DNA of 64,000 nt from Desulfosarcina widdelii (GCF_009688965.1 NZ_AP021875.1:6324001-6388000); one strand, 5' to 3'; shown: positions 17,604-27,018, numbered from the stretch's first letter. Notes: a model not told the origin generated them from the letters alone. Made by a program: numbers and translations.

Positions 17604-18065
17604 ATGTTTGCAAGAAGACTGCTCGATTTTCCGTCAATGGGGTGGCAGTATCCGTTTGCCGAACTGGAGCGCATGTCCCGTCGGATGGATCAGTTGAAAG
17701 ACGGTCTGATTGGCAGACCGGGGCTGGGTTGGCGGCCGGCCAGGGTGTTTCCTGCGGTTAACCTGACCGAGGACAAGGACAAGTATTACGTGCGTGCTGA
17801 GCTGCCAGGCATCAAGGCCGACGCCCTGGACATTCAGGTCACCGGCAGGAATTTGAGCCTTTCCGGGGAGCGGACCATTGCCTCGGAAGGCGAGAACATC
17901 CGGTACCACCGGCGCGAGCGCGAGGCAGGCAAGTTTTCCCGGATCATCGGCCTGCCCGGCGACATCGATCCACAGAAAGTGGAAGCCAGGATGGTCAACG
18001 GGATGCTGACGGTTGCCATCGCCAAGGCGGAAGCGGCCAAACCGAGACAGATCACGGTCAGCTAA
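17604..18065 (+). CDS. Hsp20/alpha-crystallin small heat-shock protein, first copy
   Basis: A 153-residue ATP-independent chaperone that holds unfolded proteins. The alpha-crystallin domain spans about residues 45-150 (FPAVNLTEDKDKYYVRAELPG, GNLSLSGE-like strand, MVNGMLTVAIAK) and ends in an RQITVS tail in the place of the oligomerisation I-x-I motif. The ATG follows GGAGGAAATC. Thirty bases later a second Hsp20 gene begins, so the pair is an operon that may form mixed oligomers. Confidence 0.92.
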   Translation: MFARRLLDFPSMGWQYPFAELERMSRRMDQLKDGLIGRPGLGWRPARVFPAVNLTEDKDKYYVRAELPGIKADALDIQVTGRNLSLSGERTIASEGENIRYHRREREAGKFSRIIGLPGDIDPQKVEARMVNGMLTVAIAKAEAAKPRQITVS

Positions 18066-18094
18066 CCACTTTTTTAGCAAGGGAGGGATGACAA

Positions 18095-18499
18095 ATGACG
18101 GATTCCAACGAGCTTCAGGTAAAAGACAAACAGGAAGTGGCCAGCCCTGCCGAGCAGACGCGACCCGGCGTCGTTTTTACACCGGATGTGGATATCTTCG
18201 AAGACGAGCGGCAGATCACGCTGCTGGCGGACATGCCCGGCGTGGGGCCGGACGACATTACCATCGATTTGAATGACAATGTGCTGAGCATTTCCGGCGA
18301 GGTCAAGCCCTTCGAGGGCGGCGAGGAGTCGGATGTGCTTATCGAGTTTGAAATCGGTCGCTATTTCCGGCAGTTCACCCTTTCGGAGGTGATCGATCAG
18401 GCCAAGATCGAAGCCAGACACGAAAATGGGGTCTTGCGCCTGAACCTTCCCAAGGCGGAAAAGGCAATTCCCCGGCAGATTACGGTTACCGCCGGATAA
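18095..18499 (+). CDS. Hsp20/alpha-crystallin small heat-shock protein, second copy
   Basis: A 134-residue paralogue of the preceding Hsp20 with a shorter, polar N-terminal arm (TDSNELQVKDKQEV). The alpha-crystallin domain starts near residue 28 (FTPDVDIFEDERQITLLADMPG) and ends with HENGVLRLNLPK and a RQITVTAG tail. AGGGAGGG precedes the start. Twin Hsp20 genes of unequal N-arm length are common in Desulfobacterota. Confidence 0.92.
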   Translation: MTDSNELQVKDKQEVASPAEQTRPGVVFTPDVDIFEDERQITLLADMPGVGPDDITIDLNDNVLSISGEVKPFEGGEESDVLIEFEIGRYFRQFTLSEVIDQAKIEARHENGVLRLNLPKAEKAIPRQITVTAG

Positions 18500-18836
18500 T
18501 TTGTGTAAGGCAGAATTATATCAATCATGAGAATTGTCAGCACTGTATCGATACGATAACATTGGTATAGCGACATTTTTTAAGTAGTAGAGGCCAACCG
18601 CCAGACGTTGTGGTTGGCCTCTTGCTTTTAATGTTTCGCATTAATAGCCAGATAGCACAAGATCCAAAAAACGTGACGTTGGAATGATTATTTTTATGAT
18701 GTTACACGTTACAAGTCTAATTGAAAGCTCAGACCATTCAATCGAGCTTTTAATCAATTACGTTCAACATCTCCCTGCCTGCTGGATTGTCAGGATGGGC
18801 CATCTGCATGCGTAGGGCCATTTTCTCGTCGCAGTC
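18500..18836. other. gene-free region after the Hsp20 operon
   Basis: AT-rich spacer between the Hsp20 operon and a convergent lipoprotein gene. It holds the terminator at 18590-18629 and a ten-base palindrome GTATCGATAC at 18545-18554. Nothing else is recognised. Confidence 0.5.
18590..18629 (+). terminator. intrinsic terminator after the Hsp20 operon
   Basis: GAGGCCAACC (18590-18599) pairs perfectly with GGTTGGCCTC (18612-18621), followed by TTGCTTTT. It is on the correct side to end the Hsp20 transcript. Confidence 0.85.
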
Positions 18837-19460
18837 TTATTCAATGCATTCAACCGGCAGATTGTATTCCTTGCGGATCTGCATCAGTTTCTCCAATGCG
18901 GCCTCCATTTTACGCTCGGCCTGGGATTCAGAGGTGATGTCGCCGTCCTTGGCCATCAGCTGGCCAAACAGGTTCCGGGCCTGATCAGTTTGGCCCCTGT
19001 CTGCGTAGGCCAGCACCTGGAGCCATAGACCGGCCAGGGCGTGATCCGGATTATCGGATGCCGCCGCTGTGCGGCCGTATCCCTGGGAAATTTCATGCTT
19101 GCACTCCACCAGCGCGGAAAGCCCCTGGTAGGCCTCGTCGCCCAGCTTATTGCGCAGGGCCTCCAGTCTTGCGGCCTGTTGGGCTTTTTTTTCGTTGCTG
19201 TCGGTCACAGCACCTGAAATGGCGCCGGCGGTCGCCCCGGTGCTGCCCCCATACACCGCACCCCGGGCGGCTGCCTCACCGACGTTGCCGCCGAAGACCA
19301 AGGCAGTGACCATGCCACCGACGGCGCCCACGGCAGCCCCGGTAACAGCACCCTGACCAGCCTGCTCCATGGATCGCTGGGAGCAAGCCGTCACGGTCAA
19401 GAGCGTGATTCCCAGTAAAAGGGACAAGCAACAGTTCACAGCGTGTTTGGTGGGATTCAT
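18837..19460 (-). CDS. glycine-zipper lipoprotein
   Basis: A 207-residue lipoprotein: the signal peptide ends in a LTVTAC lipobox near residue 26. Residues 35-85 are a glycine-zipper segment (GAVTGAAVGAVGG, GGSTGATAGAISGAV) expected to insert into or line a membrane. The rest is helical and charged, with a TPR-like ALAGLWLQVLAYADRGQTDQA stretch at about 140-165. AAAGGA precedes the ATG. Function unknown; glycine-zipper lipoproteins often act in envelope integrity. It precedes nothing closely coupled: the next gene in the same direction lies upstream. Confidence 0.75.
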   Translation of the reverse strand: MNPTKHAVNCCLSLLLGITLLTVTACSQRSMEQAGQGAVTGAAVGAVGGMVTALVFGGNVGEAAARGAVYGGSTGATAGAISGAVTDSNEKKAQQAARLEALRNKLGDEAYQGLSALVECKHEISQGYGRTAAASDNPDHALAGLWLQVLAYADRGQTDQARNLFGQLMAKDGDITSESQAERKMEAALEKLMQIRKEYNLPVECIE

Positions 19461-19553
19461 GATGAGTCCTTTCCGCCATATGGTTGATGTTTATTGACCA
19501 AGCCATCGATCTCTACCATCCGCGATGCCTTGCCCGTGCATAAAGCCCAGGAA

Positions 19554-22037
19554 TCATCGGTCGGGGACAGACCATTGCTTGGCAGGGGACAGGTATTTGC
19601 AGATATCCACCTTATCGTTTTGCGCTGGAGGCAGATACTGCTCGGCATACTTGCGGTAGACCCCGCTTTCCAGAAACAGATCAAACAGGTCGCTGTCGAT
19701 ATGCTGGTCGTCGCGCATGAGACTCATGATTCGCATGGCTTCGCTGACAGTTTTGGGGGTTTTGTAGGGTCGGTCCGATGCAGTCAGGGCTTCGAAGATA
19801 TCGGCGATGGCCATGATGCGGGCCGGGATCGACATCTCCTCTTTTTTCAACCCCCGGGGATAGCCATTGCCGTCCATGGTTTCATGGTGGGCGCCGGCGA
19901 ACTCCGCAACGTTGGCTAAATATTCAGGAAATTCCAATTGATTGAGCATGATGATGGTCTGAATGATGTGCTCGTTGATTTTAAATCGATCCTCCGGCGA
20001 CAAGGTCCCTTTGCGGATGCTCAGATTGTAAAGTTCTCCCAGGTTGTACAAATGTTCGGGCACCTCCATGATGAATCCATGCGGGTTGTCTCCGAAGGGA
20101 GCTGGATCGGGTCTTGGAATGATGTGTTCCAGCTTGTCGGCCAATACCGCTTCCACCACCGGCAGGGTTTGAGGTGCGGCGGCCTGCTTCAAGCGGGCTT
20201 CTTCCTGGGAAATGCCGATGCGGTCGTCCAGGTGACGAATCCAGGTTTGGTTGGCGATCCGCTTCAAGCGGTCGATCTTCTCATCGGCCATGAATTCACC
20301 GCCGATGTTGCATTGGGCCACAAAAGCGAAATCGTCGGCGATCTGTGTCCGCTTGGCTTCCAATTGGGCCTGCAAGGCGGCTTCGTCGCCATCGCCGGCC
20401 AGTCGTTTGCGGCAGAAATCGATCTCCGCGTCCCGCAGCAGCACCTCGAAACGCATGCGGATCTCATGGATGCGGTTGTAAATGGTTTCCAGCTTGGTGG
20501 CCTTGTCCACCACGTATTCGGGGGTGGTGACCTTGCCGCAGTCGTGCAGCCAGGCGGCTACTTCGAACTCCCAGCGCTGGTCGTCGGTGTCCATACAAAA
20601 ATCGGCCAAAGGGCCGGTATCGGTCTTCCGGGCGGCATCGGCCAGAATCTGTGCCACAACCGGTACCCGTGCACAGTGGCCGCCGGTATAAGGGGATTTG
20701 GCATCGATGGCGCCGGCAATCAATTTGGTGAAATCGTCGAACAGTTTGCGCTGCTGATCCAAAAGGCGAAGGATCGTGCGCTTCATCAGAGAAAAAGCCA
20801 GGATGAGCGTATGGATCTCTTTGATGTTGGAATCGAAAGGCGCCGATTCGGAGAAATCCCGACGACGGATCTTTTCGGCTTCATGTTCCAATTGGGACAG
20901 CGAGCCGGATATCCGGCGCGAGACCAATAGGGAAGTGGGCAATACAACGATCAGCACGATTAGAGAATGGAGAAAAACGTTGTGCTGCATCCTGCGGATG
21001 TGGCCGGTGAAATCGGAGGTCGGAGCGAAGGAGGCCAGAATCTGGTCAAACTTCAGCCATTTGCTCACGGGGGTGGCGCGCACAAGGTAGTCGACGCCGT
21101 CGATTTCTATCTCACGGGTTTGCTTTAGGCTGCCGTAGGGATCGCGCCGACAATCGGCAACAACCCTGGCAATACGGGCGTCGCCGATATCTCCTGCGGT
21201 GAGAAAATCCAAATTTTTTCCCGATTGGGTTTTGACGGTGGACTGCGAGGGGTGAGCGATGATCCGCCCCTCGGGGTCGAACAGAAAGAGCATGCCGTTG
21301 TCCGATACCTTCTGCCGTTCAAGGGAGATGGAAAAGCGATCCAACGTGATGTCTGCGCCGAAGACCCCGCCACCGTTTAACAACCGCTCTGCGCAAGTGA
21401 CGCCGGGCATTCTGATGGAACTGAAGACGTACGGTTCGGTGTAAAAGGCGCCATCCTCGCGGCGGGCCCGGTTGTACCAGGACCGTGTGCGTGGGTCATA
21501 GCTCGAATCCAGATCGGTTCGCTCGTCGAAAGCCTCGTGTTTCCGGTTTAAAAACAACCATCGCTGGGTCATCCGGCCTCGGGTATCGGTTGTAATGGTC
21601 CGCAGAACGAACTGCGTTCCTGCGGGTGCATCGAAGTGCTGACACAGCACCGGGTCATTCCTCACGGCCATCATCTGGATAAAGCTGCCGTCGTCATACC
21701 CGATATAGGTGGAGAAGAGGTACTTATAGAAGGCCAAGGCCTCGAACATCAGCTCCAGCCCCGGATGGGACAGGCCACCGCCCACCGGCGGGTGTTCCAG
21801 GCCGGGCATGCGCGCTGCCGTTCCAGCCAGAACGGCCACGGATGTCAGGGCGTTCTCGTATCGTTCGATGACTTTTCCGTTGATTTCGGAGAAGAGGTGA
21901 TCAGCCATTCGGATGGCTGCGGTGTGGCTCTCCCGGTGGCTGATCCAAAGGAACAGAGCGGTGAGGGTGACTACGATAGTCACGATCAGGGTGGTGATGC
22001 CGACGTATAACGGGTAGCGTTTCCGTTTCAAATTCAT
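19554..22037 (-). CDS. Cache-domain sensor with HD-GYP-type phosphohydrolase domain
   Basis: An 827-residue inner-membrane signalling protein. A membrane helix at about 9-31, a periplasmic double-Cache-like region (35-345), a second helix near 357-374 and a HAMP-like linker lead to a cytoplasmic HD domain. The HD metal motif is LHDCGK (His498-Asp499), and DGNGYPRGL carries the GYP signature; the expected activity is hydrolysis of cyclic di-GMP. Between them is an insertion of about 170 residues with coiled-coil-like charged sequence, longer than usual for HD-GYP. The start chosen is the ATG at 22037 with AGGA seven bases before it; a TTG six codons upstream lacks support. Confidence 0.83.
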   Translation of the reverse strand: MNLKRKRYPLYVGITTLIVTIVVTLTALFLWISHRESHTAAIRMADHLFSEINGKVIERYENALTSVAVLAGTAARMPGLEHPPVGGGLSHPGLELMFEALAFYKYLFSTYIGYDDGSFIQMMAVRNDPVLCQHFDAPAGTQFVLRTITTDTRGRMTQRWLFLNRKHEAFDERTDLDSSYDPRTRSWYNRARREDGAFYTEPYVFSSIRMPGVTCAERLLNGGGVFGADITLDRFSISLERQKVSDNGMLFLFDPEGRIIAHPSQSTVKTQSGKNLDFLTAGDIGDARIARVVADCRRDPYGSLKQTREIEIDGVDYLVRATPVSKWLKFDQILASFAPTSDFTGHIRRMQHNVFLHSLIVLIVVLPTSLLVSRRISGSLSQLEHEAEKIRRRDFSESAPFDSNIKEIHTLILAFSLMKRTILRLLDQQRKLFDDFTKLIAGAIDAKSPYTGGHCARVPVVAQILADAARKTDTGPLADFCMDTDDQRWEFEVAAWLHDCGKVTTPEYVVDKATKLETIYNRIHEIRMRFEVLLRDAEIDFCRKRLAGDGDEAALQAQLEAKRTQIADDFAFVAQCNIGGEFMADEKIDRLKRIANQTWIRHLDDRIGISQEEARLKQAAAPQTLPVVEAVLADKLEHIIPRPDPAPFGDNPHGFIMEVPEHLYNLGELYNLSIRKGTLSPEDRFKINEHIIQTIIMLNQLEFPEYLANVAEFAGAHHETMDGNGYPRGLKKEEMSIPARIMAIADIFEALTASDRPYKTPKTVSEAMRIMSLMRDDQHIDSDLFDLFLESGVYRKYAEQYLPPAQNDKVDICKYLSPAKQWSVPDR

Positions 22038-22075
22038 ATTGAATTCCTGTTTCAAGAGTTTTGGATCCCGGTATT

Positions 22076-22267
22076 TTATTCCAATCCGATGCCTGAATCG
22101 ATTTGGAAATTGCTGTTAACGGCGGATACGATGACACCGAAATTGGCATCGAATTTCTCCTATGGTTTTTCCTCTATATCCCACTCCTCAGCCAGGACTG
22201 ATTGCCCTAAAAGTAATAAGAGAAATGCAGTGTTCATGACTAATGACTGCCGGCTAATTGTTTTCAT
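22076..22267 (-). pseudogene. 5' remnant of an exported-protein gene with an in-frame stop
   Basis: Reading from the ATG at 22267 gives MKTISRQSLVMNTAF followed by LLLLLGQSVLA, a good signal peptide, then EEWDIEEKP and a TAG stop at 22160-22162. The same frame then continues for 28 codons with plausible sequence (EKFDANFGVIVSAVNSNF) to a TAA at 22076-22078. The pattern is that of the beginning of an outer-membrane or periplasmic protein broken by a nonsense change and truncated, with the HD-GYP gene immediately downstream. It could instead be a real 35-residue secreted peptide. Confidence 0.4.
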
Positions 22268-22287
22268 CGGAGTCTTCTTTCAGGGGT

Positions 22288-22839
22288 TTATTCAGTTGGC
22301 TGGGGCGTTCGCCGCAGCAGTGACGGATCATACCCCTGTGCGTTCAGCCGATGTAGAATGCCGTTGTAGAGGCCTTCGTCCATCGACGGCGTCCGGCTGA
22401 GGATCCACAAGTATTTGCGCGACGGCACGCCCACGACGGCCCACTGGTAGACCGGATCCAAATCGATAATCCAGTAGTCCCCCTTGAAGGGCCAGAAAAA
22501 ACAGACTTTCAATCGTGCGTTAGAGGCTCTGTCCACCACTTCGGCCTTGCCCGTCGATTCTTTCAGCTGGCCGTCGAGGCTGTTTTTATAACAGCGGTTA
22601 ATCACCCGGATGCGGCCGTCGGGCAGCAGGGCATACTCGGCTGTGGATCCGGTGCAGCCCCTTTGGAACCACGCCGGGTAGCTGGCAATTTCGTACCACT
22701 TGCCCAGGTAGCGGTGCAGATCCACGTAGGGTACCGTGACGAGTGGACCGGATTTTTCAGCTGCCGCAGCAACGCCGGACAGGTTGGAAATGCAAAGAAG
22801 CAAAGCAATGGTGAGAATCCATTTGGTTGTTCGAATCAT
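22288..22839 (-). CDS. blc: bacterial lipocalin (Blc-like)
   Basis: A 183-residue secreted lipocalin with an N-terminal signal peptide (MIRTTKWILTIALLLCISNL). The lipocalin signature is clear: YLGKWYEIASYPAWFQRGC, followed by STAEYALLPDGRIRV and FFWPFKGDYWIIDLD, and the C-terminal YLWILSRTP strand. Such proteins bind lysophospholipids or fatty acids in the periplasm or on the outer membrane. The start at 22839 follows AAGGAG; a frame extending 31 codons further upstream has no such site. No typical lipobox Cys is seen after the signal peptide, so a soluble periplasmic form is likely. Confidence 0.88.
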   Translation of the reverse strand: MIRTTKWILTIALLLCISNLSGVAAAAEKSGPLVTVPYVDLHRYLGKWYEIASYPAWFQRGCTGSTAEYALLPDGRIRVINRCYKNSLDGQLKESTGKAEVVDRASNARLKVCFFWPFKGDYWIIDLDPVYQWAVVGVPSRKYLWILSRTPSMDEGLYNGILHRLNAQGYDPSLLRRTPQPTE

Positions 22840-23276
22840 TATGGCTCCTTCTTGCTGAAGGTTAACGATTAACCATGCACGGGTACCTTTGGACCTCGGT
22901 CGCCATGATGGGGGACCGATCAACGGATGCACCGGTAGAATGAGGGTGTCGCCGCTCTGCGCCGACGGCAGTGACCTCCCCCACTGGCGATATCGCCAAA
23001 CACGCTCCGAAAGTGCTCCGGTTTAATCTGGCAGCCGGGCCATTTTGGCATAACGGTCCTACAATGGGTGTCTATTGATTTGGTTTCGCTGCTTCGCCGT
23101 CTTTCGATGCGCCAAGCGGCCGTCCAGCCCTCAATCCCATGTCGTTCAACACCAGACTCTGGCATCGATAAGGTCAACCGACCGTAAGAGAGAACCCTTT
23201 TCTTCCGGTTCGCTCCCTGCCATGGTGATTCCTTGCCATTCCACGCAACGATTCAGGGATCGCCGCTGCCATGCGG
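22840..23276. other. gene-free region between lipocalin and lipoprotein genes
   Basis: No convincing gene on either strand. A perfect 12-bp palindrome GGCGATATCGCC lies at 22986-22997. The stretch upstream of the lipocalin start must carry its promoter, but no clear -35/-10 pair is visible. Confidence 0.45.
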
Positions 23277-23900
23277 TCATGACGTTTTGGGCAGCAGTTC
23301 GTTCTTCTCAAGCTCCTTCATGACCGCCTCCACAACCTTACCGATGGCTTTCCCGGTGGTCTCCGGGTTGGTCAGCTGCGACTCCCCCGCCCACAGCAGT
23401 GATTCGGATTTTGTGTCGTACAAACAGGTTTCTAACGTGAATTGTACGTTTTCGCTAATGATGACGGGCCAACGACTATACCCCCACGAATATCTGTAAA
23501 AGCCATAGTAGGTTCGGTAAACCTCCGGTTCGCCTCGGCTGAACACTTCGGCCTCATCAAAGCCGACCAGATGGGTAATCAGGACGCTGTCATTCTCATA
23601 CCTGTCAATAACCTCGGCAATCGCCGATTTTTCCAGTTGCGTCCCCTTCTGGACGGGAAGCACCTCGATGCTGATAATCGCCTCTACACCTTTGGCCGCG
23701 AGCCACTTCTTGAAATGGTTCTCAAAAATCGACCTGATTTCCTGGTCGTCAACGACTACAATTATCAGCGTATTACTGATGGGCTTGCCTGCCGCTACTT
23801 CCTCCATGTGGGTGGGGGTCATTTGGAAGCGTGATCCCCCGCAGGCTATCAGAAAACATCCGAGGGTTGCCACCAGCAGCGTAATTCTCATTTTTTGCAT
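23277..23900 (-). CDS. putative outer-membrane lipoprotein of unknown function
   Basis: A 207-residue protein with a lipoprotein signal peptide ending LIACGG. The mature part has alternating strands and helices (ISNTLIIVVVDDQEIRSIFE, then a FTLETCLYDTKSESLLW motif) resembling small lipoproteins of unknown function that form a CsgG- or GNA1162-like fold. The start at 23900 follows AGGAGG; a longer frame of twenty more residues is possible but lacks a ribosome-binding site. Tyr-rich YYGFYRYSWGYSRWP at about 140-155 is distinctive. No operon partner. Confidence 0.7.
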   Translation of the reverse strand: MQKMRITLLVATLGCFLIACGGSRFQMTPTHMEEVAAGKPISNTLIIVVVDDQEIRSIFENHFKKWLAAKGVEAIISIEVLPVQKGTQLEKSAIAEVIDRYENDSVLITHLVGFDEAEVFSRGEPEVYRTYYGFYRYSWGYSRWPVIISENVQFTLETCLYDTKSESLLWAGESQLTNPETTGKAIGKVVEAVMKELEKNELLPKTS

Positions 23901-24077
23901 TGTTAAATGACCTCCTTTGTACGAATAAACGGGATTGACTTGGCTTTCGAAAATGATCAAACGGTCGTCTAATTGATGGCTGGCGAATAGGGCATCTTGG
24001 CAAAGGCCTGGCGTGCCAGGTCCATTGCGGCTTCCTATCGCATCAAAATGCCTTTGTCCCAGGCCTGCACAACCGCA

Positions 24078-24485
24078 TCACCCGTAAGGGTGGACACCGA
24101 TTCGCTGTTGGTGCTTCGGATGCTGTGGGGAAAATATCAATTTTACGACGCCGGCGAGGGCACACAGACCTGGCCCCAGCGTTGCGGGCAGGCGGTGATG
24201 ATCACGGGTGGAAAGCTTGATGAACCAGGCAAAGGCGATCCATAGGATCACTTGGACCGTATTGTTGGCCTTGAGTGCCCAAAAGAAGCCGGCGACATCC
24301 AAGGCCAGGTGCATGCGGATATCGAACAGCGCTGCCAATCCGCAGCACAGAGCCATTATGGCGAACACCAGATAGACCCGTTCATGCCTGCGCCGTAAAA
24401 AAATCAATAGATGCAAAGGCATGACTACGCCGCAGATGCGGCAGATAGCGAAGTACCTGTTTGTAAGGTGATGGTGCGACGGCAA
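24078..24485 (-). pseudogene. remnant of a multi-helix membrane sensor N-terminus
   Basis: A 135-codon frame opening with a TTG has two or three hydrophobic helices (VVMPLHLLIFLRRR, YLVFAIMALCCGLAALFDI, VQVILWIAFAWFIKLSTR), laid out like the N-terminus of membrane sensor kinases or diguanylate cyclases with a 7TM input. It ends abruptly without any signalling domain. In another frame next to the 3' end a protein-like stretch, TGDAVVQAWDKGILMR, runs into a stop and then continues as EAAMDLARQAFAKMP, again suggesting frameshifts and decay. The interval 23901-24077 holds no gene other than this debris. Confidence 0.35.
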
Positions 24486-24488
24486 CGA

Positions 24489-24869
24489 TCACTCTCCAAA
24501 GTAGGCCTGTGGATCTCTGTTCAACCGATCAAGCTGCGTCTGCAGCTCTTGCAGTTTTGCCGACCGCATTCCTTCGGTAAAATCGGGTCCCAGCCCCCGT
24601 TCACTGAGCTTTTGCATCTCAACTTCAATTCGTTGCCGTTCTTTTTCAACGCGCGGATCCGCGGCGTTACTGCTATGGCTTTTTCTCTTCTCCGCAGCTT
24701 CGGCTTGTTCTATTTTCTTCTCTTCTGTGTATTCATCTGCCTCGCGGGTGGCCTCCTCCACCATTTTGTCATACGCCTGCCGCTGTTCATCAACAGCGAA
24801 TAGCGGAGTTGGCGTTCCCGCCACAAGACTTGCCAACAGGAACACGCCGAACCATTTCATCGTTGCCAT
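24489..24869 (-). CDS. small secreted coiled-coil protein of unknown function
   Basis: A 126-residue protein with a signal peptide (MKWFGVFLLASLVAG, cleavage near residue 25 after LFA) and a strongly charged helical mature part with heptad character (EEATREADEYTEEKK, then VEKERQRIEVEMQK), expected to form a periplasmic coiled coil. The start at 24869 follows AAGGAGG by five bases; eleven codons of upstream frame are unlikely. No family recognised; the next gene upstream encodes a cardiolipin synthase-like lipoprotein. Confidence 0.62.
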   Translation of the reverse strand: MATMKWFGVFLLASLVAGTPTPLFAVDEQRQAYDKMVEEATREADEYTEEKKIEQAEAAEKRKSHSSNAADPRVEKERQRIEVEMQKLSERGLGPDFTEGMRSAKLQELQTQLDRLNRDPQAYFGE

Positions 24870-24977
24870 GGAGTCCTCCTTTGAATAGCCAGCCCAAGGC
24901 ATTCGCGCTGGTAAACATTCGGGCCATGATCGGCCCGTCGGTGACCTTTTTTCCGCTTAACGAAACGATGCTGAGCG

Positions 24978-26594
24978 CTATAGTTGGCTTTCGATGGGCA
25001 GCAGCCGAAAGAAAAAATCCGCGATGCGCTGCCAGAAGCTCCGCGCCGGCTGAATGGACGTTGTACCTGAACTGGATTCCCACCGGAGCGCGTTGTCATT
25101 ATTCAAATAGACCCGCCAGGCGTTGTCGGGGGCCAAAAGCGTTTCGAATTCCCTGGCCAACTGACCACATAAACCAGGGGAATCAATATATAGGCCGTTT
25201 TCGGTATTGATATCAAGAGCGCGCGGATCCAGATTCAGAGAGCCAACAAAGCAGCGCTTCCCGTCGGCGACGATGGCCTTTGTGTGGAGGGAAATGAACG
25301 GCGCCTCGATGGGTTCAACGTTGCTGGTGGCCTGTATTTTGGGGGCAGGATCGTGCCTGAACTCATAGAGGTTGGCTCCGGTGGCGAGGATAGACCGGCG
25401 GTATTTTTTATAGTGGCTGTGGGCTGCGGTATGGTTGTTGGCCCCCATGGACCCGGTCAGCATGTTTACCTCGACACCCCGGGCTGCTGTTTGCGCCAAC
25501 TCTTCCAGGGACCCTTTCACCGGGATGAGGTAGGGGGTCACAAAAGTCAGCTCGGATTGACTGGGGTCGGCGATGTGGTCGAGCATATCGATCAGTCTCA
25601 ACTGTTCGCCGTCCACCATGACCGGATCGTCCTGAATGAAGTGCGCCTCTCCGATGGCCATGATCCGGGGTAGCTGCTCGAGGGCATCGATGGAACCGGA
25701 TGACGGCTCAAGGTAGGTGGTCAATCGGTCTTTTTGGGTTTTCAGATAATCACTTACCCGGCTTCGCAAATCGGCCAGATCGTCAATGGTGGCTTTGTCG
25801 AACATGGTGCTACCGGGATAGGCCAGCTCGGTATTCCAGTATTCGTCGAAGGCATGGGAAATTTCCTCGACGACCGAACCGACGACCAGCACATCGAGAT
25901 CGCGGAAATTGTATTTATTGCTGAGACCGAAATACGCGTCGCCGATATTGCGCCCGCCGACGATGGCCATGTGATTGTCGACGACAAACAGCTTGTTGTG
26001 CATGCGGCGGTTCAGTTCCTTAAAATAGAGTATGAATTCACCGATGCCCCCCAGGGTGCTGTCGCGGACTCGACCGGGATTGTAAATTTTAATGTCAAAA
26101 TTGGGATGCCGTGTAATCGCTGCAATGTTGCGGTCTTTGGCGGCAAACACAAAATCGTCCACCAGCATGCGCACGCGCACGCCGCGGTCCGCTGCCTGGA
26201 GCAATCGCTCGAACAACATCAATCCGGTGGCATCGTTTTGCCAGATAAAATATTGCACATCGATGGATTGCACTGCCTGATCGACCAGGGTCAGGCGCCA
26301 TTCGTAGGCGGCTTGATTGTCGGACAACGCCAGAAAGCCGGAGGCAGGCGGCGCATGAAGCGTCGAAAACCGATGGGAGGTCTTGGCGATAACACCGCTC
26401 GCCGACGGTGGCAGCGCATAGACCGCGGATGACGATGGCGGCGGAACGGTAAGGGTTGAACACCCGTGGAGGAAGAGAACCAGCCATACGAAAAACGCCA
26501 ACACGCTGATCTGAAGGGACCAATGCCTTGATTTATCATTACGTAACAATAAAAAATTATTAAGAAAGTACTCGGATGAAGACCATACGATCAT
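24978..26594 (-). CDS. phospholipase D-family cardiolipin synthase-like lipoprotein (ClsC type)
   Basis: A 538-residue protein with two PLD HKD motifs: HNKLFVVDNHMAIVGGRN near residue 197 and HTKAIVADGKRCFVGSLN near 430. Each supplies the His-Lys-Asp of the active site, so two half-sites form one catalytic centre that transfers phosphatidyl groups. The N-terminus has a hydrophobic segment ending in LHGCS, a lipobox-like site, which places it at the periplasmic face. The overall layout and length match the ClsC (YmdC) branch of cardiolipin synthases. The ribosome-binding site before the ATG at 26594 is weak, so the true start may lie slightly downstream. Confidence 0.85.
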   Translation of the reverse strand: MIVWSSSEYFLNNFLLLRNDKSRHWSLQISVLAFFVWLVLFLHGCSTLTVPPPSSSAVYALPPSASGVIAKTSHRFSTLHAPPASGFLALSDNQAAYEWRLTLVDQAVQSIDVQYFIWQNDATGLMLFERLLQAADRGVRVRMLVDDFVFAAKDRNIAAITRHPNFDIKIYNPGRVRDSTLGGIGEFILYFKELNRRMHNKLFVVDNHMAIVGGRNIGDAYFGLSNKYNFRDLDVLVVGSVVEEISHAFDEYWNTELAYPGSTMFDKATIDDLADLRSRVSDYLKTQKDRLTTYLEPSSGSIDALEQLPRIMAIGEAHFIQDDPVMVDGEQLRLIDMLDHIADPSQSELTFVTPYLIPVKGSLEELAQTAARGVEVNMLTGSMGANNHTAAHSHYKKYRRSILATGANLYEFRHDPAPKIQATSNVEPIEAPFISLHTKAIVADGKRCFVGSLNLDPRALDINTENGLYIDSPGLCGQLAREFETLLAPDNAWRVYLNNDNALRWESSSGTTSIQPARSFWQRIADFFFRLLPIESQL

Positions 26595-27018
26595 TTTTTC
26601 ACTTTGCGGTATGAAACCATGCAGCTATTATGAGGGACCAATGTTGATCCTCTGCTGCTCGCAGTAGGGTTGTTTCTTTAATTAACTAAAATCTTAGCAT
26701 GAGTCAAACACCAACGTTCGAGAATTTGATGACGATCAAAGCATTCGTTGATCATACTTTTCAAGGCCTTTCACCCGACAAAATAGTTGACAATACTTTG
26801 GGCAATCTTGTCATTGTCTGAATTCGGGGGTGGCTGATTATCTCAATAATTGTAGCCCGTTTATTGATACGTAAGCGATGGTTGCGTGCCACGATCTTTA
26901 AATAGGGTGGCGCTTCAACGACAACCGGTAGCACTGCACTAAACGAATTCGTTGACAGGCAGCGGCCAAAGCCGGTAGATGGGGTGAAAATCTACTTTGC
27001 GAGGAACCAGACGCAACG
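26595..27018. other. gene-free divergent region between clsC-like gene and larB
   Basis: A divergent promoter region of 424 bases. A 40-codon frame at 26699-26821 (plus strand) has no ribosome-binding site and is not called. A TTGACA occurs at 26787-26792 and another TTGACA at 26952-26957 near larB, without convincing -10 partners. GAGGAACC just before 27019 serves larB. Confidence 0.45.

Noticed and set aside
22920..23177. 85-codon minus-strand frame
   Set aside because: No ribosome-binding site, no motif, atypical codon use.
26699..26821. 40-codon plus-strand frame in the clsC-larB gap
   Set aside because: No ribosome-binding site and no coupling to a neighbour.
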